The notes under the pieces are model-generated. The model was not told the origin of the DNA. It was given only the letters and a program-made list of their open reading frames with translations, and searched no databases. Below, piece after piece: positions 1-8,037 of a stretch of 64,000 nucleotides of DNA; position 1 is the stretch's first letter, and each line of letters starts with the position of its first letter. The stretch lies in contig DATGUN010000037.1 in the NCBI GenBank assembly GCA_035301285.1, forward strand, positions 8,614 through 72,613, written 5' to 3'. A program made the translations under genes and the position numbers. This stretch comes from DATGUN01 sp035301285. GTDB lineage: Bacteria > Bacillota > Bacilli > Bacillales > Amphibacillaceae.

Positions 1-24
1 GGTTCGTTTGATAAGATGGCAATG

Positions 25-1011
25 CTAAATCTGCAATAGTTGATGGTGTCTTTTTTCTTTCATCACAATACAAAGATCCTCGATCATGGCACTTGCGGTT
101 GGAAATGCACCTGCACCAGGTCCAGTCAACGTGAGTCCGCCGATGATATCCGTCTGGACATGGACAGCATTCTCGACACCTTCAATACTATATAATGGGT
201 GGTTATTGTGGATGCTTTCCGGTCTGACGTGCGCATGGATCCCTTTATTTGATCGGTATAAAGTAGCAATTTGCTTGATTTTTTCATGTTTGTCACCCCG
301 TTTTTTTGCCGTATGGCCACTTGTGTCTGCAATTCCTTTTATTTCAACGTTTTCCCAGTTTGGTTGGTCGCCGTAAATCAGGTCGCTTAAAATCATAATC
401 TTGAAAAAGGCGTCATATCCACCAATATCGTTGGTAGGGTCTGCTTCTGCATAGCCCAGCTGTTGTGCTTCTTCTAAAGCAGCATCAAAAGAGATGCCCT
501 TATCGCGCATCGATGTCAAAATATAGTTACTCGTGCCGTTTAGAATAGCCTCCACTTTTTGGATGCTATTCATATTGAGAAGTTCCTGGATGGTTTGGAT
601 GATCGGGATTCCGCCAGCCGTTGTGGCATCATATTTCAGCGCTACATGGTGTTCATCAGCAAGTGATTTCAGCGTTTTCCCATGATGGGCGAACATTTCC
701 TTGTTGGCGGTGATGACGCTTTTCCCCTTCTGGATGCATTGTTTTGTATATGTGAAGGCAGGCTCTTTTCCGACAATCGCCTCAAATACGATATCAATAT
801 CCGGATTCTCTAAAATAGCGTTGATGTCGGACGTTATATGTGTCCTGGGAATATAATCGCGATGTTTTTCCGGGTGCTGGATAACGATGGTGGATACATT
901 GATGTCTGCATCAATACTCCGTTCAATCCGTTGTTTATACGTTTGCAATGTTTCAAAGACCCCTTTTCCGACCGTGCCGAATCCAAGCAATGCGATATTA
1001 ACGTTACACAT
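25..1011 (-). CDS. hom: Homoserine dehydrogenase, short form without ACT domain
   Basis: This 328-residue enzyme reduces aspartate semialdehyde to homoserine with NAD(P)H, the branch point to methionine and threonine. The N-terminus has the Rossmann dinucleotide motif GFGTVGKG, and the body has the family segments TANKE, LNGTSNYILT and AEADPTNDIGGYDA. B. subtilis Hom has about 430 residues with a C-terminal ACT domain. This copy stops soon after the catalytic domain, so allosteric control by threonine through an ACT domain is not expected. A clear AGGAGG precedes the ATG. It is the third gene after metY and metX, behind a SAM riboswitch, so it probably serves methionine synthesis, and a second full-length hom may exist elsewhere. 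The family is certain; the dedicated role is inferred. Confidence 0.93.
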   Translation of the reverse strand: MCNVNIALLGFGTVGKGVFETLQTYKQRIERSIDADINVSTIVIQHPEKHRDYIPRTHITSDINAILENPDIDIVFEAIVGKEPAFTYTKQCIQKGKSVITANKEMFAHHGKTLKSLADEHHVALKYDATTAGGIPIIQTIQELLNMNSIQKVEAILNGTSNYILTSMRDKGISFDAALEEAQQLGYAEADPTNDIGGYDAFFKIMILSDLIYGDQPNWENVEIKGIADTSGHTAKKRGDKHEKIKQIATLYRSNKGIHAHVRPESIHNNHPLYSIEGVENAVHVQTDIIGGLTLTGPGAGAFPTASAMIEDLCIVMKEKRHHQLLQI

Positions 1012-1040
1012 GAAACATTCCTCCTGTCATTTTGTCCCCG

Positions 1041-2084
1041 TCACAAAAAATCGGCAATCAGGCTTCCCCATTTTTCAAATTCAGTTAAAAATCCATCGTG
1101 TCCGAAATCCGTTTGTATGTGATGGTAGGTTGCGTGTGGTACTGTACTTGCAAATGTTTTGATCGTTTCAGGTTCATAGATCAGGTCGTTTTCAAAACTC
1201 AGTATCAGGATGGGACGTTGAAATGACGATGCCGCCTGTTTCCACCCGCCACGTTCCAAGCCGATATCATGCAAGTTCATGGTTTCCAGCAAAGAAAGGT
1301 AACTGTTCGGATCAAAGCGATTGCTTAATTTTTTGCCTTGATAATTCAAATAGGACATGACATCGGATTGTTCCGGAGTTCCATTGTTATCGAAACGTTT
1401 CCTGAATAGTTCTGGCGTCCGGTAGGTCACCATGCCGACCATCCGTGCCATTTCCAGCCCTTTTAAAGGGAGGTCATCCCGCTTGTAATAGCCACCTTTC
1501 CAATCTGGGTCGTGTTTGATGTTGGAAGCGGCTATATGGTTAAAAGCGATGCCGTAACTTGAAAATACCGGTGTTGCGGCAAGGATGACCAATTTCTCCA
1601 TGAATGTTGGATAAAGGAGTCCCCACTCCATGACTTGCATGCCTCCGAGCGATCCACCGATGACGGCTTTCAATTCCGTGATGCCCAATTTTTTTAAAGC
1701 CATATGCTGTGCGTGGACCATATCCCTGACAGTGATGGCTGGGAAATCGGCTTGATAGGGTGTACGGGTGCCAGGGATCGTGGACGTAGGCCCGGTTGAT
1801 CCATCACATCCCCCGAGAGCATTGAAAGTCAGTATCTGATAGTCATTCGTATCAATATATTGGCTGGGACCAACCAGACCATCCCACCAGCCTGATTCAC
1901 TTTGACTGGCTGTTGTATGATGGTTCCCTGTCAAGGCATGGCATACTAAAATGACCGGTGCGTCAGGTGGCCCCGTCAGCTGATAACGCAAAGTGACGTT
2001 TTCCAGTCGATCCCCAGATGTTAAAAGGAGCGGGCCAAACGATATATCATATATGGTTGTTGGGTGGTAGGCCGTTTGTGACAT
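1041..2084 (-). CDS. metX: Homoserine O-acetyltransferase
   Basis: This 347-residue alpha/beta-hydrolase acyltransferase transfers acetyl from acetyl-CoA to homoserine, activating it for sulfhydrylation. Visible motifs are HALTGN near the N-terminus, GGCDGSTGP, the nucleophile elbow GGSLGGMQ with its serine, an acid residue in SFENDLIYEPE and the catalytic histidine in DFGHDGFL. These mark the MetX family rather than the unrelated MetA family. It lies 23 bases downstream of metY, whose product uses O-acetylhomoserine, and 29 bases upstream of hom. The three genes form one transcription unit under the SAM-I riboswitch. Succinyl specificity cannot be excluded from sequence, but acetyl is the usual substrate in Bacillaceae with a MetY partner. 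Confidence 0.93.
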   Translation of the reverse strand: MSQTAYHPTTIYDISFGPLLLTSGDRLENVTLRYQLTGPPDAPVILVCHALTGNHHTTASQSESGWWDGLVGPSQYIDTNDYQILTFNALGGCDGSTGPTSTIPGTRTPYQADFPAITVRDMVHAQHMALKKLGITELKAVIGGSLGGMQVMEWGLLYPTFMEKLVILAATPVFSSYGIAFNHIAASNIKHDPDWKGGYYKRDDLPLKGLEMARMVGMVTYRTPELFRKRFDNNGTPEQSDVMSYLNYQGKKLSNRFDPNSYLSLLETMNLHDIGLERGGWKQAASSFQRPILILSFENDLIYEPETIKTFASTVPHATYHHIQTDFGHDGFLTEFEKWGSLIADFL

Positions 2085-2107
2085 GATACCCTCTCCCTTT
2101 TTCTTGA

Positions 2108-3874
2108 TTAAGCGTAGGTTTCTACCTTCACGTTCAATGGTTTGTTTTCACGCAATGCCGTGTATGCCACATATGGATTTTGATTTGCAATGACAGTAAT
2201 ACCCGCTGCTTTGGTGTTTTCCAAAGTTGGATTGGAATCTGCCGCATGTTCTATCCATAGGATGTTGATTTGTTTATTGATCAGTTGCTCGGTTATTTCT
2301 GATGTAATGGCACCATCGTCCTTTACCCAAACGGCATCAACGTCAAAGGGAATATCTTTGAGCGTTTGATAGGTTCCTTCCTGTGATGTTGATTGTTTTC
2401 CTGTGACGGGTACAATCCGGTAGCCCAATTGCTCCAGTTTTAGCGCTTGCTTGTAAAAATCGTCTTCAGGATTTTCCGGACCGATCAATGCAACTGTTTT
2501 CTGCCGTATAGCCTCTTCGTTTCGATCAAATGGGGATGTTAACAGCCACTTGATGGTATCTTCATTGCTTGGTTGATGGATGCTTTGTGATCCGACACCC
2601 TTGGAGATGGCCAGATCCAGGTCATGTAAAAGATCTTTGGTTGCCTCCAGTCCGACAGACAAACGGATCAATTCTTCGGAAACACCGCTTTTTTCAAGTT
2701 CCTCCGCGCTTAATTGTTGGTGTGTTGTTGAAGCGGGGTGGATAATGAGCGATTTGGCATCCCCGACATTGGCGACATGGGACCAGAGAGTCACTTGATC
2801 AATAACCTGTTTACCTGCATGACGGTCTCCTTTTATCCCGAATGTGATGACCGACCCGAATTGATCTTGAAAGTACTTCCGAGCTAACGCGTGTGATGGG
2901 TGATCGCTGAGTCCGGGATAATTCACCCATTCCACTGCTGGATGGTCATGTAAAAAGTGTGCCACTTCCTGTGCGTTTTGATTATGACGCTCTATCCGTA
3001 AATGTAATGTTTCCAATCCTTGTAACAATAGAAATGCGCTATTCGCATCCAAACATGCCCCAATATCCCGGATCAGTTGAACGCGCAGTTTCGTGGCAAA
3101 TGCAGCGGGACTGACATCAATGTAGCGAAGTCCATTATAGCTTTCATCGGGTTCTGTGAATTCAGGGAACTTTCCGTTACCCCAATTGAAACGTCCACCA
3201 TCTACGACAACGCCACCGACAACGGTCCCATGGCCCCCTATCCATTTTGTTGCGGAATGCACAACGATATCCGCTCCCCATTGAAGTGGCTTGGTGACAT
3301 ATGGTGTTGCAAATGTGTTGTCGATGATAAGCGGAATGTCATTTTCATGGGCAACCTCCGCCACGGATTCAACATCGAATACATTAAGGCTTGGATTCGT
3401 GATGATTTCACCGTATATTGCTTTGGTTCGGTCGGTAATGGCTGTTTTTATGGCTGCTGGATCTGTTCCGTCGACGAACGTGACATGGATGCCATACTTT
3501 GGCAGTGTGTTGGCGAATAAGTTGTATGTGCCACCGTATAGGTTGGCATCAGCGATTATTTCATCACCCGCACCTGCAATATTCAGGATAGTCAGTGTAA
3601 TGGCCGCCATTCCAGATGACGTAGCGACCGCAGCTGTCCCATCTTCCAGCAGTGCGATGCGTTGTTCAAAAGCGTCAACGGTCGGGTTCCCGATTCGGCT
3701 GTAGATGTTCCCGCCTTTTTTCAGCCCGAATACATCTTGGGCATGTTTTGTATCGGGAAAGACATATGCAGTTGTTTGATAGATTGGAACAGCACGTGCG
3801 CCGGTAGTGGGATCCGGCTTTTGACCTCCGTGAAGCAGTGATGTTTCTTGTTCGTGGAAATGAAATTGTGACAT
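2108..3874 (-). CDS. metY: O-acetylhomoserine sulfhydrylase fused to a CoA-binding-like domain
   Basis: Residues 1 to about 428 are a complete Cys/Met-metabolism PLP enzyme that joins O-acetylhomoserine and sulfide to give homocysteine. It has the motifs YSRIGNPT and SSGMAA and the PLP lysine in HSATKWIGGHG (Lys210). The usual MetY length is about 430, but here 588 residues are read. The last 150, from about residue 438, contain VALIGPENPEDDFYKQAL, VDAVWVKDD and ITVIANQNP, which look like the Rossmann-type CoA-binding domain found as free-standing YccU-like proteins. The fusion is in frame without a break. It is first in the operon with metX and hom, directly below the SAM riboswitch. The core activity is secure; the extension's role is unknown, perhaps binding a nucleotide or CoA as a sensor. 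Confidence 0.9.
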   Translation of the reverse strand: MSQFHFHEQETSLLHGGQKPDPTTGARAVPIYQTTAYVFPDTKHAQDVFGLKKGGNIYSRIGNPTVDAFEQRIALLEDGTAAVATSSGMAAITLTILNIAGAGDEIIADANLYGGTYNLFANTLPKYGIHVTFVDGTDPAAIKTAITDRTKAIYGEIITNPSLNVFDVESVAEVAHENDIPLIIDNTFATPYVTKPLQWGADIVVHSATKWIGGHGTVVGGVVVDGGRFNWGNGKFPEFTEPDESYNGLRYIDVSPAAFATKLRVQLIRDIGACLDANSAFLLLQGLETLHLRIERHNQNAQEVAHFLHDHPAVEWVNYPGLSDHPSHALARKYFQDQFGSVITFGIKGDRHAGKQVIDQVTLWSHVANVGDAKSLIIHPASTTHQQLSAEELEKSGVSEELIRLSVGLEATKDLLHDLDLAISKGVGSQSIHQPSNEDTIKWLLTSPFDRNEEAIRQKTVALIGPENPEDDFYKQALKLEQLGYRIVPVTGKQSTSQEGTYQTLKDIPFDVDAVWVKDDGAITSEITEQLINKQINILWIEHAADSNPTLENTKAAGITVIANQNPYVAYTALRENKPLNVKVETYA

Positions 3875-3927
3875 GTTGACTCCTCCTTTGATATGGTATC
3901 CGGATGGATGAAGGAAGAGGTGGTATA

Positions 3928-4090
3928 AGAAAACCCCCTTCCTAAGAAGAGGGTGTATATGTAACCTGTCCTCCCCTTATCTTCCAGATTTGAATTAAAC
4001 CTGTAGGATGTAGCACCTTTGAAGTGATTAATCACTCCATGGTTGCCGGGCTTCATCGGGCCTATTCCCTCCACCGCTCTTGATAAGAGA
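3928..4090 (-). promoter_or_regulatory. SAM-I (S-box) riboswitch with intrinsic terminator
   Basis: Read on the minus strand, the leader starts with CTCTTATCAAGAG, continues with GGTGGAGGGA, GGCCCGATGAAGCCCGGCAACC and GGTGCTACATCC, and closes P1 with AGATAAGG. These are the hallmark S-box segments. Downstream, at 3953 to 3928, ACCCTCTTCTTAGGAAGGGGG followed by TTTT forms a terminator. High S-adenosylmethionine should favour the terminator and shut down metY-metX-hom. Aptamer about 4089 to 3974. The remainder of the gene-free stretch between 3875 and 4453 holds the metY ribosome binding site, a likely promoter region upstream of 4100 and the sleL terminator; I see no gene in it. Confidence 0.95.
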
Positions 4091-4377
4091 TATAACGTGT
4101 TCTTGCTATGAAATTGATAAAATCAAACCGGTTCCTTTTCTGTTTCAAAAGGCGTGTTTGAAATTTAATGAATAGTATATATCGTTTATAACTCGTTTGT
4201 CAACCGGATCTTTAGAAAAAGTTGTTTTTGTGCGAAGTTTATGTAAGAAAGTACATATCCTATCTCCTGAAAAATGATTGAATCTGTATCTGTGTAAGGG
4301 TTTTGAATTAGCCAAGCTAATCGATAAAGGTCAATCAATTCATTGATATCCTTTTTCCAAGCGTATATTGAAAGTAA

Positions 4378-4410
4378 AAAATAGGACACTCGAGCGTTGT
4401 CCTATTTTTT
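4378..4410. terminator. Bidirectional intrinsic terminator after sleL
   Basis: AAATAGGACA and TGTCCTATTT form a 10-bp stem with an 11-base loop, followed by a T run on the minus strand and preceded by an A run. It sits 45 bases past the stop of the minus-strand sleL gene. Confidence 0.85.
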
Positions 4411-4453
4411 CGATGGATTTTATTTTTTTAAAAGGCGAGGATTCCATGTGACA

Positions 4454-5740
4454 TTACTCAAGTTTCGTAATCGTGAAGTTATCCGAAAGCAACAGCCAAT
4501 TTTGCGGGAAAGCAAGCCCCAATTTCCAGTAGCTGATGCCAAGCAAATCCAGTTCTTTGATCAGATCGAATTTTGCTTGAATGGAGCGGGCGTCTTCAAA
4601 CCAAACCTCGTGCTCATTTCCGTTTGCATCAACATAATTGAAAAACGGTGCCTGTGCCGTGTCGTCATATTCAATCGCAACACCCTGTTCACGTGCAAGT
4701 GCGATGGCTTGTTGCGGGCTAAGGGCGCGCGCTTGAGTACCTGGTTCGAATGGAAGTGTCCAGTCGTATCCATATAGGTTTTGTCCGAGAAGGATTTTAT
4801 CCGCTGGTATTTCAGTCAATGCATATTCAACAACGCCACGTACAAGATTTACAGGTGATACGGCTCGGGCAGGACCACCGCTATATCCCCATTCATAAGT
4901 CATGAGAACGACCATGTCGACGATTTCCCCGTGTGCACGGTAATCATGTGCTTCATATAAAACTCCTTGTTGTTCGGCACTCGTTTTGGGAGCGAGTGCT
5001 GTTGATATTTTCAAGCCTTCTTGATGGAAACGATCCCTAGCCTTCCTAAGAAAATCGTTATAGGCTTCTCTGTCTTCGGGTGGGAGAAACTCGAAATCGA
5101 AATGGATATCTGTAAAACCAATTTCCCCAGCTATGTGAACGATATTGTCCAATAATGTATTTTGCACCGCTTGCACACTCAGTATGATATGGCCTAGTTC
5201 CGTACTGAACGAAGGGCCTTCCAAATTGGTAATGGTCATCATCAATGCTGTATCGTTTGCGCTTGCTATATCTTGAAAGTTATCCAATGGTGGTGGGTCC
5301 AGAGTACCATCACGGTTCACCCGGTAGCTGAACGGAGCGAGATACGTCAAAAAGGGCGTTGTTTTAGTTGCGGCATTGATCAGTGTTTCAGAAACGGTGT
5401 CCCCAGTTGGTTCGATATAAGCATTGGAAGTGATCGGTGGCCTGGGCTCTTCCGGAATATACAATTTTAAGCCAATCGGTAGCACAACACCGATGGTAAG
5501 GTTGTTGATCCTTGCGAGTTCTTCTACGGATATATCAAACATCTCCGCGATTTTGTATAGGGAATCGCCTTGTTGGATAATATAGAATTCGCCCTCTATG
5601 GGGATGACCAGCGCTTGACCGACGACAAGATTGTCCGGTGCATCCAACTCATTCGCTGCGATGAGTCGATCGATTGTCGTTTCATACGTATTGGCTATGT
5701 GATACAACGTATCCCCCGGAGAAACAACATAAATTTGCAT
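4454..5740 (-). CDS. sleL: Spore cortex-lytic N-acetylglucosaminidase, LysM-LysM-GH18
   Basis: This 428-residue protein matches YaaH/SleL in length and layout. Two LysM repeats (about residues 1-47 and 51-96, with VSPGDTLYHIA and QQGDSLYKIA) are followed by a glycoside hydrolase 18 domain to the end. The catalytic acid is the Glu of IHFDFEFL, the GH18 DxxDxE-type site. SleL trims cortex fragments during germination and is deposited in the outer spore layers; there is no signal peptide, as expected for a protein packaged by the mother cell. AGGAGG precedes the ATG, and a sigma-E promoter lies just upstream. It occupies the yaaH place beside yaaI and tadA. Assignment to SleL rather than a paralogue such as YdhD rests on position and domain order. 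Confidence 0.92.
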   Translation of the reverse strand: MQIYVVSPGDTLYHIANTYETTIDRLIAANELDAPDNLVVGQALVIPIEGEFYIIQQGDSLYKIAEMFDISVEELARINNLTIGVVLPIGLKLYIPEEPRPPITSNAYIEPTGDTVSETLINAATKTTPFLTYLAPFSYRVNRDGTLDPPPLDNFQDIASANDTALMMTITNLEGPSFSTELGHIILSVQAVQNTLLDNIVHIAGEIGFTDIHFDFEFLPPEDREAYNDFLRKARDRFHQEGLKISTALAPKTSAEQQGVLYEAHDYRAHGEIVDMVVLMTYEWGYSGGPARAVSPVNLVRGVVEYALTEIPADKILLGQNLYGYDWTLPFEPGTQARALSPQQAIALAREQGVAIEYDDTAQAPFFNYVDANGNEHEVWFEDARSIQAKFDLIKELDLLGISYWKLGLAFPQNWLLLSDNFTITKLE

Positions 5741-5778
5741 GATGCCCGCCTCCTCATAAATAAAAAACCGCTCTTTAC

Positions 5779-5807
5779 ACTTTATGTCGGGAGATTACGT
5801 TATATGC
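5779..5807 (-). promoter_or_regulatory. Sigma-E promoter of sleL
   Basis: On the minus strand GCATATA (5807-5801) and CATAAAGT (5786-5779) are separated by 14 bases, close to the sigma-E consensus of an ATATT-type -35 and CATACANT -10. It lies about 40 bases upstream of the sleL start codon. B. subtilis yaaH is a mother-cell sigma-E gene. Confidence 0.7.
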
Positions 5808-5945
5808 TGGAGGAACGTTGTTTTTTGATTTCAAAGATGCCTCATCTGTTGGTTCTATCGTGTCATCACCCGAAAACAGGTCTAAGGCATGATCACAATA
5901 AAATACGTTCATGTTATACTTGGAAATATGAAGGAGAGACCGCAT

Positions 5946-6866
5946 ATGACCAAAAAAATGTACAAGAATATCAATCAACATTATATTCAACCCTCTTTTA
6001 AAATGGTCTGGCACTGGCAAAAGGAACGACAAACCAAAAAGAAGGATTTTTCATATCAAGTTCCTGTAACGGCCACCCCAGAAATTGATTTCATACATTC
6101 AAATCAATCCAAGCCAACCATTACATGGATCGGCCACTCCACTTTTTTTATCCAGATAAATGGGAAAAATATTTTAACGGATCCCGTATGGGCAAAACGG
6201 CTTTCTTTTTTCAAACGACTTTCACCTCCAGGAATCAATCTGGACGAGCTTCCACCCATCGATTATATCCTGATTTCCCATAACCACTATGATCACCTCC
6301 ACCTCGCCTCAATCAAGAAATTGAAAGGCAATCCGATATTTCTTGTGCCCGCGGGGCTGGGTAGATGGTTTGTACGGAGAGGCTTTAAGGACACGGCCAT
6401 GTTTGATTGGTGGGGTTCGCTAAATCAGGACGGAATGCGTTTGACGTTTGTCCCTGCTGAACATTGGTCCAGACGTACAATGACAGATACCAACCGATCA
6501 CACTGGGGTGGCTGGGTTATCGAATGTGACGGTCAGCCGACGATTTATTTTGCCGGTGATAGTGGTTATTTCGAAGGATTCAGGAGCATAGGGGAACATT
6601 TCGACATTGATTACAGCCTGATGCCGATCGGTTCCTACGAGCCGGAATGGTTCATGGGGCCACAACACGTGACACCTAGAGACGCGGTGCGTGCCTATTT
6701 GGAGTCAGGTGGAAAATTTATGATACCCATGCACTATGGTGCCTTTTACTTATCAGACGAAACACCGAAAGAAGCCTTGGACGCCATGTATACCGCATGG
6801 TCGGAAGAAAGACTGGATCCAGGTCGGCTGCTCGTTCCAAAACTAGGCGAAACCATTCGTATATGA
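5946..6866 (+). CDS. NAPE-PLD-like metallo-beta-lactamase-fold hydrolase
   Basis: This 306-residue metallohydrolase carries WIGHSTFFIQ, LTDPVW, the metal motif SHNHYDHLHL (HxHxDH), PAEHWSRR, FAGDSGYF, PIGSYEPEWFM and MHYGAF. The order and spacing match the family of N-acylphosphatidylethanolamine-hydrolysing phospholipase D and its bacterial relatives, which keep two zinc ions. There is no signal peptide, so it acts in the cytoplasm or at the inner membrane face. AAGGAGAGA seven bases before the ATG at 5946 decides the start; an upstream in-frame ATG at 5889 lacks a ribosome binding site. It faces away from sleL and converges with yaaI, leaving 8 bases between stops. B. subtilis has no gene here, so this is an insertion. 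The substrate is unknown. Confidence 0.85.
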   Translation: MTKKMYKNINQHYIQPSFKMVWHWQKERQTKKKDFSYQVPVTATPEIDFIHSNQSKPTITWIGHSTFFIQINGKNILTDPVWAKRLSFFKRLSPPGINLDELPPIDYILISHNHYDHLHLASIKKLKGNPIFLVPAGLGRWFVRRGFKDTAMFDWWGSLNQDGMRLTFVPAEHWSRRTMTDTNRSHWGGWVIECDGQPTIYFAGDSGYFEGFRSIGEHFDIDYSLMPIGSYEPEWFMGPQHVTPRDAVRAYLESGGKFMIPMHYGAFYLSDETPKEALDAMYTAWSEERLDPGRLLVPKLGETIRI

Positions 6867-6874
6867 GCATAAGT

Positions 6875-7429
6875 TCAAGACATTCCGGGAAAAGGAAATG
6901 GGTCCGTCTTAGCCTTCATGACTGACCGCATCAGATATAATGCATAGTCATTACCACGTTTTTCATTGGAGGCGATACAGTTTTCCGGAATGTGTAGGGT
7001 ATACCCGGATATATAAGCATCCTGTGCGGTGAAAAGAATGCAGATATCCCCCGCCACGCCTGCTAAGATGAGCTGTGTGATCTCCAGGTCTTGCAGTAAA
7101 GATTTGAGTGGTGTTTGATAAAATGCGGAGTGGTGTGGTTTAATGAGAAAATAATCCTTCTCATCAGGCTGGACAGTCTTGATGACTTCGTTGCTCCTAT
7201 CATTTCTGCAATAATCCATCAACTGCCTGGGTCCAGCTTGCCATAAACCAAAGTGGTCATTAATATAAATGATAGGCAGCGCGTGGTGTTTGGCGAATCT
7301 TTTTAGCTGCATGATGTGGGGTAAAATATTTTCTGTATGGATGATTAACTTATCCCCTCTATCGAAATGAAAGTCATTGATTAAATCGATGAAGAGAACA
7401 GCGGTATTTTCATTAAACGCTCTATACAT
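6875..7429 (-). CDS. yaaI: Isochorismatase-family cysteine hydrolase (YaaI)
   Basis: This 184-residue protein belongs to the isochorismatase-like cysteine hydrolases, which cleave amides or vinyl ethers such as nicotinamide, N-carbamoyl compounds or isochorismate. Visible motifs are LFIDLINDFHF with the catalytic aspartate, a lysine in IKPHHSAFYQT, and the segment LAGVAGDICILFTAQDAYISGY holding the nucleophile cysteine after AGD. It lies where yaaI lies in B. subtilis, but here points away from tadA, so the two share an 80-base divergent promoter region. No partner gene suggests a substrate. The family call is strong; the reaction is not determined. Confidence 0.85.
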   Translation of the reverse strand: MYRAFNENTAVLFIDLINDFHFDRGDKLIIHTENILPHIMQLKRFAKHHALPIIYINDHFGLWQAGPRQLMDYCRNDRSNEVIKTVQPDEKDYFLIKPHHSAFYQTPLKSLLQDLEITQLILAGVAGDICILFTAQDAYISGYTLHIPENCIASNEKRGNDYALYLMRSVMKAKTDPFPFPGMS

Positions 7430-7509
7430 GGTGGGCTCCTTTTTTAAGAATTTATGGTTATTATTTATTTCCTAATGATATGTTTTTTATGACAGACAGG
7501 ATGGTTATT

Positions 7510-7959
7510 ATGAACGATGAACAATTTATGCAGGAAGCAATTGAAGAAGCAAAGAAAGCACGTGCACTGAAAGAAGTGCCGATCGGAGCCGTCATTGTAT
7601 ATCAGGGCGAGATTATTGCCCGTGGTTACAATGTGCGGGAAACAACGCAAGAAACGTTATCTCATGCAGAATTGATCGCCATGAAAAAGGCAAATGAACA
7701 CATCGGCAGCTGGCGTCTGGAAGATTGCACATTGTACGTGACACTGGAACCGTGCCCGATGTGTGCGGGAGCGATTGTCCAATCCCGAGTGAAGCGAGTT
7801 GTATTCGGTGCATCCGATCCGAAAGCGGGTGCATGTGGGACATTGATGAATCTGCTGGACGATACGAGGCTTAATCATCAAGTGGAGTCCACGGGCGGTG
7901 TGCTGGGAAAGGTGTGCAGTCAGATGCTGACGGATTTTTTCAAAGAGCTGCGTGGATAA
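7510..7959 (+). CDS. tadA: tRNA-specific adenosine deaminase
   Basis: TadA converts the wobble adenosine of tRNA-Arg(ACG) to inosine so that one tRNA reads CGU, CGC and CGA. The protein (149 residues from this start) has the zinc and proton-shuttle motif HAELIAM and the second zinc motif EPCPMCAGAIVQSRV typical of the deaminase fold. I chose the ATG at 7510, giving MNDEQFMQEAIEEA, because this is where the family alignment begins and AGGATGG lies before it; in-frame ATGs at 7480 and 7489 would add up to ten residues without a good ribosome binding site. It keeps its conserved place upstream of scr and dnaX. Confidence 0.95.
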   Translation: MNDEQFMQEAIEEAKKARALKEVPIGAVIVYQGEIIARGYNVRETTQETLSHAELIAMKKANEHIGSWRLEDCTLYVTLEPCPMCAGAIVQSRVKRVVFGASDPKAGACGTLMNLLDDTRLNHQVESTGGVLGKVCSQMLTDFFKELRG

Positions 7960-8037
7960 AGCGAATAGGAACAAAAAAGTGTTATACTATACATGGGTTG
8001 CCCCGTTAAAAAGGGCATCATGTTTGGAGGGATACTT

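Noticed and set aside
3077..3704. Plus-strand reading frames of 137-147 codons over metY
   Set aside because: They are shadows of the metY coding strand, without ribosome binding sites or domain matches.
4186..4389. Minus-strand reading frame of 67 codons between the SAM riboswitch and sleL
   Set aside because: Its GTG start lies in the loop of the sleL terminator hairpin, it has no ribosome binding site, and I recognise no family.
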